From contig JAACSN010000011.1 of the NCBI GenBank assembly GCA_009993885.1, forward strand, positions 1-64,000: a stretch of 64,000 nt of DNA, read 5' to 3'. This document shows positions 1 to 8,710 of this stretch, one piece after another. A program made the position numbers and the translations under genes. The notes below the pieces were generated by a model. That model did not search any database. It was not told the DNA's origin and was given only the letters and a program-made list of their open reading frames with translations. Position 1 is the first letter of the stretch, and the number at the start of each line of letters is the position of its first letter. The DNA is from Alphaproteobacteria bacterium (GTDB lineage Bacteria > Pseudomonadota > Alphaproteobacteria > Caedimonadales > UBA9215).

Positions 1-164
1 TCATTCTTCTACAAACTCAAAATTAATCCCCCACATAAAAACTCCCATAACATAAATCTATAATCAGTAACTTTAATCCTTAGTAAACTATAAAATCAAA
101 AAATCTCCTTTAAATGTTTATTAATCCTTTTCGGATACATTTTAAGCATAAGGGAGAGAATAAA

Positions 165-710
165 GTGAAGAGGTTTATCGCATTTATTACGGTATTTCTT
201 TTGTTTGCTGACAATGCTATGGCATTTGTTCACTTTTACGTTTATGTTAAGAACGAAACCGAGCATCCCCTTATTATTAATAAAAAAGTTCATGTCAGAC
301 CCGACAAACAACATATTCTTCAAAGTTTCGCCGTTTCAGATAACCATTTCCTCCAAGAAATACTTCACCTTGAGGGTGTTGTTAGGGTCAAAAAGTCGGC
401 CTTAACCCTATGTCGCTATAATTTTGATACTTACACTATTTTAGATTCGGGAAACATGGAATTTAAAACATTTCTCATTATAAAAAAAGTAGGCGATAAG
501 TACATCTGTACACCGATTGCCGGTGAGGTTTTCCCCCAAGGCAATTCCCTTAAACCCCAAGGAATGCGGCTAAGGATCAATGAGGCTCTCGTGCGTCATG
601 AAATGTGGAAAAGACAGATCGAAAACACCGGGAAAGCCCCTGTTTTTATGCTTGATCCCAACGTTGGCATTCAAGAGACCTATAAGGCTCTCATCAAACG
701 CAGTCATTAA
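165..710 (+). CDS. Small exported protein, unknown function
   Basis: I do not recognise this family. The GTG at 165 is chosen because an AGGGAGAG ribosome binding site lies at 150-157 and the resulting 181-residue protein opens with a clean signal peptide (MKRFIAFITVFLLFADNAMA). An upstream in-frame ATG at 114 would bury that signal behind 17 residues. The mature part starts with alternating hydrophobic residues (FVHFYVYVKNETEHPL), suggesting beta structure, and has a single late cysteine. It is probably periplasmic or secreted (inference). It is monocistronic, with a convergent neighbour at 865. It could be a lineage-specific host-interface protein; no domain supports a function. Confidence 0.6.
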   Translation: MKRFIAFITVFLLFADNAMAFVHFYVYVKNETEHPLIINKKVHVRPDKQHILQSFAVSDNHFLQEILHLEGVVRVKKSALTLCRYNFDTYTILDSGNMEFKTFLIIKKVGDKYICTPIAGEVFPQGNSLKPQGMRLRINEALVRHEMWKRQIENTGKAPVFMLDPNVGIQETYKALIKRSH

Positions 711-864
711 AAGGCTTCGGGTTGCTTTTTATTGTATAATCATTTAAAAAAATCTCGGGCGTCGGGTTTTGCGTCCTTTTCTTATCAACATAAAACCCCG
801 TCTTAAAAGCAGGGCTACCGTGTGCTAGGAGGGCAAGGTTTTCAAGCAAGAATAAATCCGAATT

Positions 865-1374
865 TTAAATTTTTTTCCAAGTCTTTTTTAAAATTCGAAG
901 ACGTTGGCGTGCCACATAAATAGCCGCAACTTCACTTGCTGTTACTTCTGTTGTATGGCTAAAATTTATGTCTTCAGTTTTTTCCCAGCAAAAAGTATCT
1001 AAGATTTCTTGATAAAGCTTGATTACAATAGTTTTTTGTTTTTTAAGTTCGTTTTGACCGTTCCGAGGAAGGTAAACACCCCCGTTTTCAAAAGTGAGCC
1101 TCATAGCCTTTAAAATTTCTCCTGAGGGATCTATGTGTGAGAAATCGGTAGTCGATAAAAACCCCGGAATGCCGCACATAAAAATGCAATGTGAAGCTAT
1201 TATGGCTTGTTCAGGGTCCTCAAGGGCAATATTTACTTTTTCATAACGGGCTTGAACGGTTCCGGAACGCCTGAGGAGGTCTGAAGCCTCTTCTTTCGTG
1301 ATGTCCGAAGCTTGTGCGGCAATGCTTATAATCAATAGGGCGCTTAAAGATAAAAATTTAAGAAGGGTTTTCAT
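865..1374 (-). CDS. Exported protein, unknown function
   Basis: This 169-residue protein has an N-terminal signal peptide (MKTLLKFLSLSALLIISIAAQAS, cleavage after AQA). The mature part looks alpha-helical, has three cysteines (two in SHCIFMCGIPGF near residue 65) and a basic C-terminus (RQRLRILKKTWKKI). No enzymatic motif is visible and I do not recognise the family. It is a single gene convergent with the exported protein ending at 710. Another exported orphan so close suggests a local pair of envelope or secreted proteins, which is inference only. Confidence 0.6.
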   Translation of the reverse strand: MKTLLKFLSLSALLIISIAAQASDITKEEASDLLRRSGTVQARYEKVNIALEDPEQAIIASHCIFMCGIPGFLSTTDFSHIDPSGEILKAMRLTFENGGVYLPRNGQNELKKQKTIVIKLYQEILDTFCWEKTEDINFSHTTEVTASEVAAIYVARQRLRILKKTWKKI

Positions 1375-1668
1375 ATCATAATTCCTTTTTGGTTTTTCTA
1401 TATAGTTACGGTCTTATTCTAAAGGCTAAATGTTTTTATTAATTTATTGCAAGTCTTTTTCTAATTTGAAAAACGCTGATAAAATTAAAGCCGAAGAGCA
1501 TAGCTTTGAGCGTCGTCTCTTCCAAAATCTTTGGCTTTTAGGGGCGTTAATAAAACCTATGTTTATAGCCGAAACATGCAAGGATTATGCCCGGGATCAT
1601 ATCTATTTGAAATTTTCTCTTTTTATGTTACGTTGATCCCTGTTATCCCTCTAAATTCCCGTTGAAAA

Positions 1669-3195
1669 ATGAATTTGAAAACCTCGAAAATTGAAATTTT
1701 ATCGGGCCTAACTGTTGCGTTGGCTCTTGTTCCGGAGGCCGTTGCCTTTTCTTTTGTGGCAGGTGTGCAACCCTTAGTAGGCCTTTATGCTGCTTTTATT
1801 ATTTGTCTCATCACGTCTGTTTTCGGAGGGCGTCCGGGCATGATTTCAGGCGCAACGGGCGCGCTTGCCGTGGTTATGGTTTCTCTTGTGTCACAACATG
1901 GGGTGCAATACTTATTTGCAACCGTTGTGTTAATGGGAGTCATTCAGCTTTTGGCCGGTATTTTTCGTCTTGGAAAGTTCATTCGAATTGTTCCTTATCC
2001 TGTTATGTTGGGGTTTGTAAACGGTTTGGCCATCGTGATTTTCTTGGCTCAATTGGGTCAATTTAAGACCGTGAATGCCGCCGGTGAGTCGACATGGCTA
2101 CAGGGGAGTGATCTCTATATTATGCTGGGGCTTATTGCAATCACCATGGGTGTTATTAAATTTCTCCCAAAGATTACAAAAATGATCCCCGCTCCTCTTG
2201 CGGGCATCGGTATTGTTTTTGCAGTAACTTATTTTCTGGGTATTGATACTAAAAGCGTGGGAGATATGGCCGACATTTCAGGAGGCTTTCCTGAATTTTC
2301 AATCCCTCAAATTCCTTTTACCTTCGAGAGTTTTAAGATTATCTTTCCTTATGCCCTTACCCTTGCCGGAATCGGTCTCATTGAAACATTGTTAGCCCTC
2401 ACTCTCATAGATGAGCTCACAGAGACCCAAGGACGGAATAGCCGCGAATGTATAGCGCAAGGGTTGGGGAACGTTGTCACGGGCTTTTTTGGCGGCATGG
2501 GGGGCTGTGCCATGATTGGGCAAAGTATGATTAACATAAGTTCCGGGGCGAGGCGGCGCCTTTCCGGTATTGCTGCTGCTCTTTTCCTCATCTTTTTTAT
2601 TGTTGTCGCCTCCCCGGTTATCGAACGCATTCCTATTGCAGCTCTTGTGGGGGTTATGTTTATGGTTGTTATCGGGACATTTGCTTGGTCTTCTTTACGT
2701 GTGATGACCAAGGTACCGAAAATTGATGCCTTTATTATTGTTTTGGTATCCGCCGTCACCGTTGCCTATGATCTTGCTATTGCTGTTTTAATCGGCGTTA
2801 TTTTTTCTGCCTTGTCTTATGTGTGGCAGAGTGCGCAGCATATTTATGCAACAATAACCTATGATGAAAGTAAGGATCTTAAAACTTATAAGTTGAGGGG
2901 CCCTCTCTTTTTTGGTTCTATTGCCAGTTTTAAAGAGCTTTTTACACCAAAAGAAGATCCTGAGCATAATGTGATTGATTTTTCAGAAAGTCGCGTGTGG
3001 GATCATTCTGCCCTTGAAGCAATAAAGGTTATGGCTTTTAAGTACAAGTTTCTTAAAAAGGACTTGAAGCTTAAAGGCTTAAGCCAAGATTGTATCAAGC
3101 TTTTGGATCGCAAAGGGATTACCGTTATTTGCAATAAAGAAAAAGATCCTCATTATTCCGTCGTTGTTGATCATGATTTGACGGCAGGGCATTAG
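1669..3195 (+). CDS. SulP-family inorganic anion transporter with STAS domain
   Basis: This is a 508-residue SLC26/SulP inner-membrane anion carrier. The first 400 residues hold 12-14 hydrophobic segments with family hallmarks: the early PEAVAFSF stretch, VQPLVGLYAAF, SGATGALAVV, and a central GMGGCAMIGQS segment. A cytoplasmic STAS domain follows (about 410-508). Family substrates include sulfate, bicarbonate and dicarboxylates, and the sequence does not tell which. No cysteine or sulfate assimilation genes are nearby, so a sulfate role should not be assumed. The ATG at 1669 has no strong ribosome binding site, but it starts the conserved cytoplasmic N-terminus directly before TM1. Confidence 0.9.
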   Translation: MNLKTSKIEILSGLTVALALVPEAVAFSFVAGVQPLVGLYAAFIICLITSVFGGRPGMISGATGALAVVMVSLVSQHGVQYLFATVVLMGVIQLLAGIFRLGKFIRIVPYPVMLGFVNGLAIVIFLAQLGQFKTVNAAGESTWLQGSDLYIMLGLIAITMGVIKFLPKITKMIPAPLAGIGIVFAVTYFLGIDTKSVGDMADISGGFPEFSIPQIPFTFESFKIIFPYALTLAGIGLIETLLALTLIDELTETQGRNSRECIAQGLGNVVTGFFGGMGGCAMIGQSMINISSGARRRLSGIAAALFLIFFIVVASPVIERIPIAALVGVMFMVVIGTFAWSSLRVMTKVPKIDAFIIVLVSAVTVAYDLAIAVLIGVIFSALSYVWQSAQHIYATITYDESKDLKTYKLRGPLFFGSIASFKELFTPKEDPEHNVIDFSESRVWDHSALEAIKVMAFKYKFLKKDLKLKGLSQDCIKLLDRKGITVICNKEKDPHYSVVVDHDLTAGH

Positions 3196-3244
3196 CTCGG
3201 TAAAGAAAAAGGAAACGGCTTCGTGTCTTCTTAGAAAAAGCTCA

Positions 3245-3277
3245 AAGAAAAACCTCTCAATAAAGAGAGGCTTTTCC
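3245..3277 (+). terminator. Weak rho-independent terminator after the SulP gene
   Basis: An inverted repeat CCTCTC / GAGAGG (3253-3258 and 3265-3270) with a 6-nt loop is flanked by an A-run before and CTTTT after. It lies about 50 bases past the SulP stop. The stem is only 6 bp plus A-U pairs, so it is moderate. Confidence 0.45.
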
Positions 3278-3478
3278 AAGGAGGGGACTATGTGTATGAA
3301 GTAATCTAACTCTTTGCGAGTTAAATTAATTATTATATATATCTTATAGGGGGGATCGTCAAGTCTTTTCGTGAAAAAAATGAAAAAAATTTGAAAATAG
3401 AACACTTTTCTTTATAAAGTTGCCTTTTTGTCGTAAGCTCGCTACAGATAAATCAGAAAATTAAGACATGAGAGTCGT

Positions 3479-4078
3479 GTGGAAGAATTGCTTGTGGAGT
3501 ATGGCCCGACTGCGGGCTATATTATTTTACTTTTAGGATCCTTTGTTGAAGGAGAATCGGTTGTTCTGACGGCCGGATTCTTTTCCTTTAAAGGGTATCT
3601 CTCCTTTCCCCTTATTATCTTGATTTCTTTTTCAGGGTCGTTATTTGCCGATCAGCTTCTTTTCTTTTTGGGGCGTATTTACGGGCCGGGCTTGTTGGAA
3701 CGTAAACCTGCGTTAAGGGATAAGGCTCATAAAGCTTTTGCACTGCTTCATCGCTATCATATTTGGTTTATCCTTGGCTTTCGTTTTATTTACGGCATCC
3801 GCACAGTCAGTCCCTTTGTTATTGGGGCAAGCGGCATTCCCGTTAAGCGTTTTGCAATTTTAAATGTGATTGCAGCGGCCATTTGGGCGGTGTTAAGTTG
3901 CGGAGCCGGATACTTATTGGGTTATTTCTTTGCCGATGAAATTGAGTATGCTATTTCTCAAGCCGTTAAATTCCAAAAGTATACGGTTTCCGGCATTTTA
4001 ATCCTGTTGGCTTCGACCGGTGTTTATTTTTACTTTCGTCGAAAAAAGCAGAAAAAGGACATTGACGAAAACCGTTGA
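3479..4078 (+). CDS. DedA/SNARE-associated family membrane protein
   Basis: This 199-residue polytopic inner-membrane protein belongs to the DedA (VTT domain) family, whose members help maintain envelope integrity and flip phospholipids or undecaprenyl phosphate. Visible features are the early acidic GSFVEGESVVLTAGFFSFKG loop (family E..P.PGE region), FADQLLFFLGRIYG, and the signature GFRFIYGIRTVSPFVIGASG with the conserved arginines. About five hydrophobic stretches and a basic tail (RRKKQKKDIDENR) follow. The start is GTG at 3479; an ATG at 3468 is out of frame. tRNA-Cys follows 42 bases downstream. Confidence 0.85.
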   Translation: MEELLVEYGPTAGYIILLLGSFVEGESVVLTAGFFSFKGYLSFPLIILISFSGSLFADQLLFFLGRIYGPGLLERKPALRDKAHKAFALLHRYHIWFILGFRFIYGIRTVSPFVIGASGIPVKRFAILNVIAAAIWAVLSCGAGYLLGYFFADEIEYAISQAVKFQKYTVSGILILLASTGVYFYFRRKKQKKDIDENR

Positions 4079-4120
4079 AATGGTTAGTTTCAGATATGCC
4101 CTTGAGGGAAGTTTTAGTTT

Positions 4121-4194
4121 GGCCGGGTGGCAGAGTGGTTATGCAGAGGACTGCAAATCCTTGTACGTCGGTTCGATTCCGGTCCCGGCCTCCA
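4121..4194 (+). tRNA. tRNA-Cys (GCA)
   Basis: A full cloverleaf can be drawn. The acceptor stem is GGCCGGG / CCCGGCC, the anticodon loop CTGCAAA has GCA at 4152-4154, and the T-arm loop is GTTCGATTC. The discriminator base is T, as expected for tRNA-Cys, and CCA is encoded (4192-4194). Confidence 0.95.
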
Positions 4195-4286
4195 AACTTA
4201 AAAAAACCTCTTTCCAAAGGCGTAAGAGTTTGCTATTAAGATCTCATACCAAGTCCCTGAAGACCCAGTCTTAAGAGACACTTTAT

Positions 4287-4362
4287 TCCCCGGTAGCTCA
4301 GTTGGTAGAGCAAATGACTGTTAATCATTGGGTCGGCGGTTCGAGCCCGTCCCGGGGAGCCA
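4287..4362 (+). tRNA. tRNA-Asn (GTT)
   Basis: The 76-nt cloverleaf has acceptor TCCCCGG / CCGGGGA, D-arm AGCTCAGTTGGTAGAGC, anticodon loop CTGTTAA with GTT at 4320-4322, T-loop GTTCGAGCC and an encoded CCA (4360-4362). It lies 92 bases after tRNA-Cys, perhaps cotranscribed. Confidence 0.96.
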
Positions 4363-4705
4363 TATTCCACAAGGCTTCAAGCATTCCCTCATATTCCCGC
4401 AAAAAAGCCGAGGAGTAAATGGGGAGAAAATCAAAAGATTTTAACTTCATTCTTATTTCCTCGTACCTACTTTCCAAATATCTTTATTTATTCAATAAAA
4501 TCACGCATTAAAGCAATTGAGGGTAAAAAGAGAGAGGGGCAAGCCGTTTAAGGCAGCTCTATCTAAATAAACAGGTTGGTAGCGTTGAAAATTAACGTTA
4601 TAGGAAACCCTTCCATACTGGCCTTTTGGCGAAAAAAGAGCAAACAAATAACAAGGAGAGAGGAAGGAATAAATCCTCTTTTAATTAATCGATTTTCAAT
4701 GGGAG
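4363..4705. other. Intergenic spacer between tRNA-Asn and the DUF4238-like gene
   Basis: These 343 bases are AT-rich and hold no credible reading frame. The only structure seen is an imperfect hairpin, AGAGGA (4659-4664) / TCCTCT (4674-4679) followed by TTTAATT. It could end transcription from the tRNA side. I did not find a repeat of the tRNA-Asn 3' end that would mark an integration site. Confidence 0.4.
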
Positions 4706-7165
4706 CTATTCTTTAATGCAGCTATTTATTTCTAGAAAAATAGCCATGGGGACATTTTTAAGATGATTATTACTACCGGAAGATAATAGCATTCTTTGTA
4801 CATTAATATTTTCAATACCACCCGTTGGAATAATGGCCTTTAATTTGCAGGTAAAGCTATATTTTATATCATTTGATGAGAGCTCATCTTTCGATATTTT
4901 GTAAGCTTGAGTAAATTTCTTTTTTAACATCTCTGTTGGGCAAATGTATTGTGGATGATCTATAGCATTTTGAATAGAGGAATATATTTCTTTGAATGCT
5001 TCGCGCATATTTCTCAACTTTCCAGATTTTCTTAATTGAAACGTTGTGTCAGAATTTGCACTGAATATATATTCAAAATTATTAATACAAGTACATAAAT
5101 CATTCCAATTCTTTTTAAGATTATCTTGGCTCTTTTGTGATTTTTCTATTTCACCCCATCGTGAAGGGCTATCAGTTAATAAAAATGAACCTGTTACTTG
5201 AGCAATAAACAATGACATTTCAAAATTAGGAATCATATTAATCGTTGTGATCTGCCCTTCACCTTGATTAAAAATATCGTCTTGTAATAGCACTAAGGGG
5301 TTTTGTTGTTTTTCAATTTCAAAACCTTTAATTAATTTTTCAATTCTTTCACCAGATAAATTAGGGTTTGTTTGACGAAGGTAAGATTTCTGTTGCTCTT
5401 TGGTGCTGCTGCATATTGTATGAATTAAATTCTCTTCGCATAGTTTCTCTAATACTCTTTTTTCATTAAGAGGAATTGTAATTTTTTTTAGAGGCTCCTG
5501 TGCTGAATTAAGTATTTGCTCTTTTAAATGACTGTCAAACATGCAAGGGTCAGTAATAAAATTAATATATCCCGATTCAATAAAGGGGAAAAGATGTAGA
5601 AAAAGTAAAACATTATTTAATGTTGTTTGTTTGTATTTGTGAGGGTTTTTAACAGGGTCATATTCAGGTTTAAAATTATAGGGGCTTATAAAAGGACTCT
5701 GAACAATTATTTCATCAAAATATAATGACAAACTGCTTGGAAGGAAAATAAGACGATAATCAATGATTCCTGTATATAAGGCCCTTAATGTGCCGTCAGG
5801 CTTAGGCAATAAGCTGAGAACATCGGTTTCTTTAGGCCATAAGCATGCATATAAACGATGTATGTTACACACCTGATCATCACTTAGTTCTCTTCGTACA
5901 TCATCCCATGTTTTATCGTGAGAGAGTCCTAAAATATTAACAATACCTTGAAAGAATTTTAAATTCCTTTCACGAATACTAAGTTCAGTCCATGATGGTC
6001 TTTCTGTTGGCTTTTTATCTTTACAACATTTCTTATATTTTTTGCCACTTCCACAAGGACAGGGATCATTTACAGGGGGTTTACCTTTTATTTCGTCTTT
6101 CCTAAGGTTTTTATTTTCTGGAGTAGTGCGACCAAACTGATCTTGATAATGAATAGATCCATCGCCTAACTCAGCCAATATTTCGCCACCAGAAAATAGA
6201 ACCCCAGACTCTGGAGGAAGTAAAACCTGTCGTAATTTTGACCAAGCCAAATTGATTCTTTTTTCTGGATATAGCCACTCTTTTTCGGGCGCCGCTATGT
6301 ACCTGTGCGCCCTTGATTTTATGATAAAATTAATTTTTTCTACATCTTCATCCTTTAAAAAACGCGATTTAATTAAATCCATAGTGTTCACTATGGTATT
6401 ATCTGAAAAAGTACGAGCATTTATATGTTTTTCTAATGGTTTCTTTATATTGGGGTTTTCTGCATATTCATAATTAGTTAAAATTAAGCAATTATTCATA
6501 TTTAAGGGAAAAATTGTTTGGGTAGCTTTTAACTGGATCGAAGGATCATTTGGATAGGTGCATCGTCCATTGCTTGGTGGACATGCGTAATTGTAAATTG
6601 TAACGGGATGATCCGACAAAATAAATTTTAAAGCTGATTTTTTTGCGGATACAATTTCACGTACACTTTTAGTCCAAATATTACAATGCATATAGCGTAC
6701 TTTTTGCATTTCGCTCATTAATGCATGTTGATCGAGGCTAGAATAATGAGCCTTTATCCAATGTAAGCCTTTTGGCGTTCGTATTTTCTGAGCATCAATA
6801 TATTCAAAAAAATTCAAAAAATTATAATGTCTCTCTGAAGGATCCTCTCCAACGAAGGCCTTAATGGCTCTTGCACCAACATCATCTATTTTTCCAAATA
6901 GTATGCGTTCGATTTCATCGTTTATCTCTTCACCAAAAAATGTAGTATATAAGTCCCTTTCAACGAAACATTTTGACGGTGGTGAATGTTTTATGCTGTT
7001 ATGTTTCTTTACTTTTCCTTTGGATAATACAAGCTCGCCATTCGCTTTTTTTATATCATCTGGATTTAAATCAAGGATGAATAGCTTGTTAGACTCTTTG
7101 TTAAGAAACCCTTCTTGATACCATTTTGGAACATAGTGATTATTCTGTGAGGGATTTTTTGACAT
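4706..7165 (-). CDS. DUF4238-like / SEC-C fusion protein, unknown function
   Basis: This is an unusually long (819 residues), isolated, AT-rich gene. The first ~330 residues look like DUF4238: the start SQNNHYVPKWYQEGFLN matches the family's NHYVP..Y..GF opening, and a later LSDHPVTIYN segment resembles its conserved D-P region. Around residues 365-383 is a SEC-C zinc motif (DPCPCGSGKKYKKCC, C-x-C-x8-C-C). The C-terminal ~430 residues are predicted globular (LFLPSSLSLYFDEIIVQSP, LLTDSPSRWGEIEKS) and I do not recognise them. There is no signal peptide, so it is probably cytosolic. DUF4238 proteins often sit in accessory or defence-type regions. Nearby tRNAs and base composition suggest acquisition, but no integrase is visible. 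Confidence 0.75.
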   Translation of the reverse strand: MSKNPSQNNHYVPKWYQEGFLNKESNKLFILDLNPDDIKKANGELVLSKGKVKKHNSIKHSPPSKCFVERDLYTTFFGEEINDEIERILFGKIDDVGARAIKAFVGEDPSERHYNFLNFFEYIDAQKIRTPKGLHWIKAHYSSLDQHALMSEMQKVRYMHCNIWTKSVREIVSAKKSALKFILSDHPVTIYNYACPPSNGRCTYPNDPSIQLKATQTIFPLNMNNCLILTNYEYAENPNIKKPLEKHINARTFSDNTIVNTMDLIKSRFLKDEDVEKINFIIKSRAHRYIAAPEKEWLYPEKRINLAWSKLRQVLLPPESGVLFSGGEILAELGDGSIHYQDQFGRTTPENKNLRKDEIKGKPPVNDPCPCGSGKKYKKCCKDKKPTERPSWTELSIRERNLKFFQGIVNILGLSHDKTWDDVRRELSDDQVCNIHRLYACLWPKETDVLSLLPKPDGTLRALYTGIIDYRLIFLPSSLSLYFDEIIVQSPFISPYNFKPEYDPVKNPHKYKQTTLNNVLLFLHLFPFIESGYINFITDPCMFDSHLKEQILNSAQEPLKKITIPLNEKRVLEKLCEENLIHTICSSTKEQQKSYLRQTNPNLSGERIEKLIKGFEIEKQQNPLVLLQDDIFNQGEGQITTINMIPNFEMSLFIAQVTGSFLLTDSPSRWGEIEKSQKSQDNLKKNWNDLCTCINNFEYIFSANSDTTFQLRKSGKLRNMREAFKEIYSSIQNAIDHPQYICPTEMLKKKFTQAYKISKDELSSNDIKYSFTCKLKAIIPTGGIENINVQRMLLSSGSNNHLKNVPMAIFLEINSCIKE

Positions 7166-7565
7166 ATATTTACAACCATAAATTTTTCAAACAAAGGCTA
7201 TTAAATTAGGTTATATTACGACATTATAAAATAATGTGAAACAATCATATGTATAAAAAACCTTGAGAAAATGCAGCGTCGAAAAAAAAGAACAGTATTT
7301 TTTAAACATTCAATTTAACAATACCTCTGATAATGTTTGTTTTAGGGCTTATCTCCCTGCCTATTTCTGATGCTTTTATTGAAGCTCATAAAAAGGGTGT
7401 GTATAGCCAAACAGTTTCCCACGTAGATAATATTATTGAAGTGATACCCGAGCGTAAGTCAGGCACAAGGCAGCGCTCAACCCAAAGAGATCAGCAGGAT
7501 TTTACAGTAAGAAAGAGTGGGCGGGGAATGGTGAGCAGGGTATTTACCGTATGAGAATATTGGGC
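7166..7565. other. AT-rich spacer with a doubtful 73-codon reading frame
   Basis: The promoter of the DUF4238-like gene must lie at the left edge of this 400-base stretch. A plus-strand frame at 7333-7554 reads MFVLGLISLPISDAF and then a polar, basic tail. I could not place it in a family, and it has no clear ribosome binding site. It may be a gene remnant or noise. No other structure is seen. Confidence 0.3.
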
Positions 7566-8696
7566 TTATTTTCTTTCGGCCTTTTCCAGAGCCTCCATCA
7601 ACAGATAAACGGCCTTTGATTTAATACCTTTATCAATGAGTTTGTTAAGGGCATCATGGGCAGGGCCCCATAATTGTGCTTTAACGGCATAATTTGCCGT
7701 TGCGAGATAGCTTTCCGGATGATCGGGAGAAAAGCTCACAAGGTTTTGGACGGACTTGAATTTCTCAAGGTCCGTTTTTGTTCCTTTAACGGCCAAATAA
7801 AGTTGCACATAATTTTCTTGTGGAGCGGTTTGCCAAGCTTTCTCAAGGGCTTTTGCAGCAGCTCTTTCTTTGCCGAGGTCTCGTAAGAGTTTAATATGGA
7901 GCGTGACTAAATCTTGGTGATCCGGTGTGATTTTAAGGGCTTGTTCCGTGAACTCAAGGCCTTGGCGGGAATTATTTTTACTGCGTTCTTCTTGGGCAAG
8001 ATGATAAAGGGCGGTACTTTTCTTTTTTAAAAGAGAAATAGATTTTGGGGTTTGTCGTAATAGAATATTGATTTCTTTAAGGGATCTTTCGTAGTCTTTT
8101 ATCTCGAGGGAAAGATCTGCAATTTTCTTTCGAAGGGGAAGGGCTTCGGGATTTTGAGAAAGCGCAAGGTCTGCGTAAACAATAGCTTTGGATAAATCTT
8201 GCTGTGTCAGGGCAAGGCGCATAAGGCCGTAATATCCTGCAAAAGCCATAGAATCATGTTGTGTAAGGGTTTTAAAAAGCGCACCGGCTTTTGGGTAATC
8301 TTCAGTCAAAAGCGCGGCTTCTCCTCGGAAGAAAAAGTTGAGGGGGCTGGCTTTTAAAAAAGATCCTACGTATTTTCCGGTTTTCTTTAAGAGCCTTGAA
8401 TCTTGAGCAAGATAGGCTACCAAGCTGTCCTCAACGGCATGGACACCGCGCATTTGATTATATTTCGCATAACGTGCTCTGAAAAAAGAAGGAAGGTGAA
8501 AGATATTAAGGATTAAGCGAATAGCGGTATAAAATAGGCCGATGAGAAGGCCGGTTAAAATAAGGAAAACGGCAATGCTCATTTCAAGGCGATAGCCCAG
8601 CCAGTCGATACGAAGGTCTCCCGGGTTTTGTTGATACCAAAAAGCCAATAAGGTAAAGAGGGCAACTTGAATAAGGATAAAGAGTAGTGTGCGCAT
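7566..8696 (-). CDS. hemY: HemY-like TPR membrane protein
   Basis: The 376-residue protein begins with two transmembrane helices (about residues 4-20 and 40-62) separated by the family hallmark PGDLRIDWLGYRLEMSIAV. A long tetratricopeptide-repeat region fills the rest (ALLTEDYPKAGALF, ALSQNPEALPLRKKIA and similar helices). HemY_N proteins are genetically linked to heme synthesis, but their biochemical role is unsettled; this is not the protoporphyrinogen oxidase of Gram-positives. It is the last gene of hemC-hemD-mitofilin-hemY, starting 14 bases after the mitofilin stop. Confidence 0.88.
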   Translation of the reverse strand: MRTLLFILIQVALFTLLAFWYQQNPGDLRIDWLGYRLEMSIAVFLILTGLLIGLFYTAIRLILNIFHLPSFFRARYAKYNQMRGVHAVEDSLVAYLAQDSRLLKKTGKYVGSFLKASPLNFFFRGEAALLTEDYPKAGALFKTLTQHDSMAFAGYYGLMRLALTQQDLSKAIVYADLALSQNPEALPLRKKIADLSLEIKDYERSLKEINILLRQTPKSISLLKKKSTALYHLAQEERSKNNSRQGLEFTEQALKITPDHQDLVTLHIKLLRDLGKERAAAKALEKAWQTAPQENYVQLYLAVKGTKTDLEKFKSVQNLVSFSPDHPESYLATANYAVKAQLWGPAHDALNKLIDKGIKSKAVYLLMEALEKAERK

Positions 8697-8710
8697 ATCA
8701 AAGACCTGTT

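Noticed and set aside
1430..1636. 68-codon plus-strand frame before the SulP gene
   Set aside because: No ribosome binding site, no domain, and composition unlike the neighbouring genes; likely chance.
2349..2759. Long antisense frames over real genes (for example inside SulP, tsaD and sucA)
   Set aside because: They mirror high-quality coding sequence on the other strand and have low-complexity or basic translations.
7333..7554. 73-codon frame with a hydrophobic start
   Set aside because: No family match or ribosome binding site; kept only as a note in the spacer entry.
4363..7565. tRNA-Asn as attachment site of an integrated island
   Set aside because: No integrase and no repeat of the tRNA 3' end found to the right of the DUF4238-like gene.
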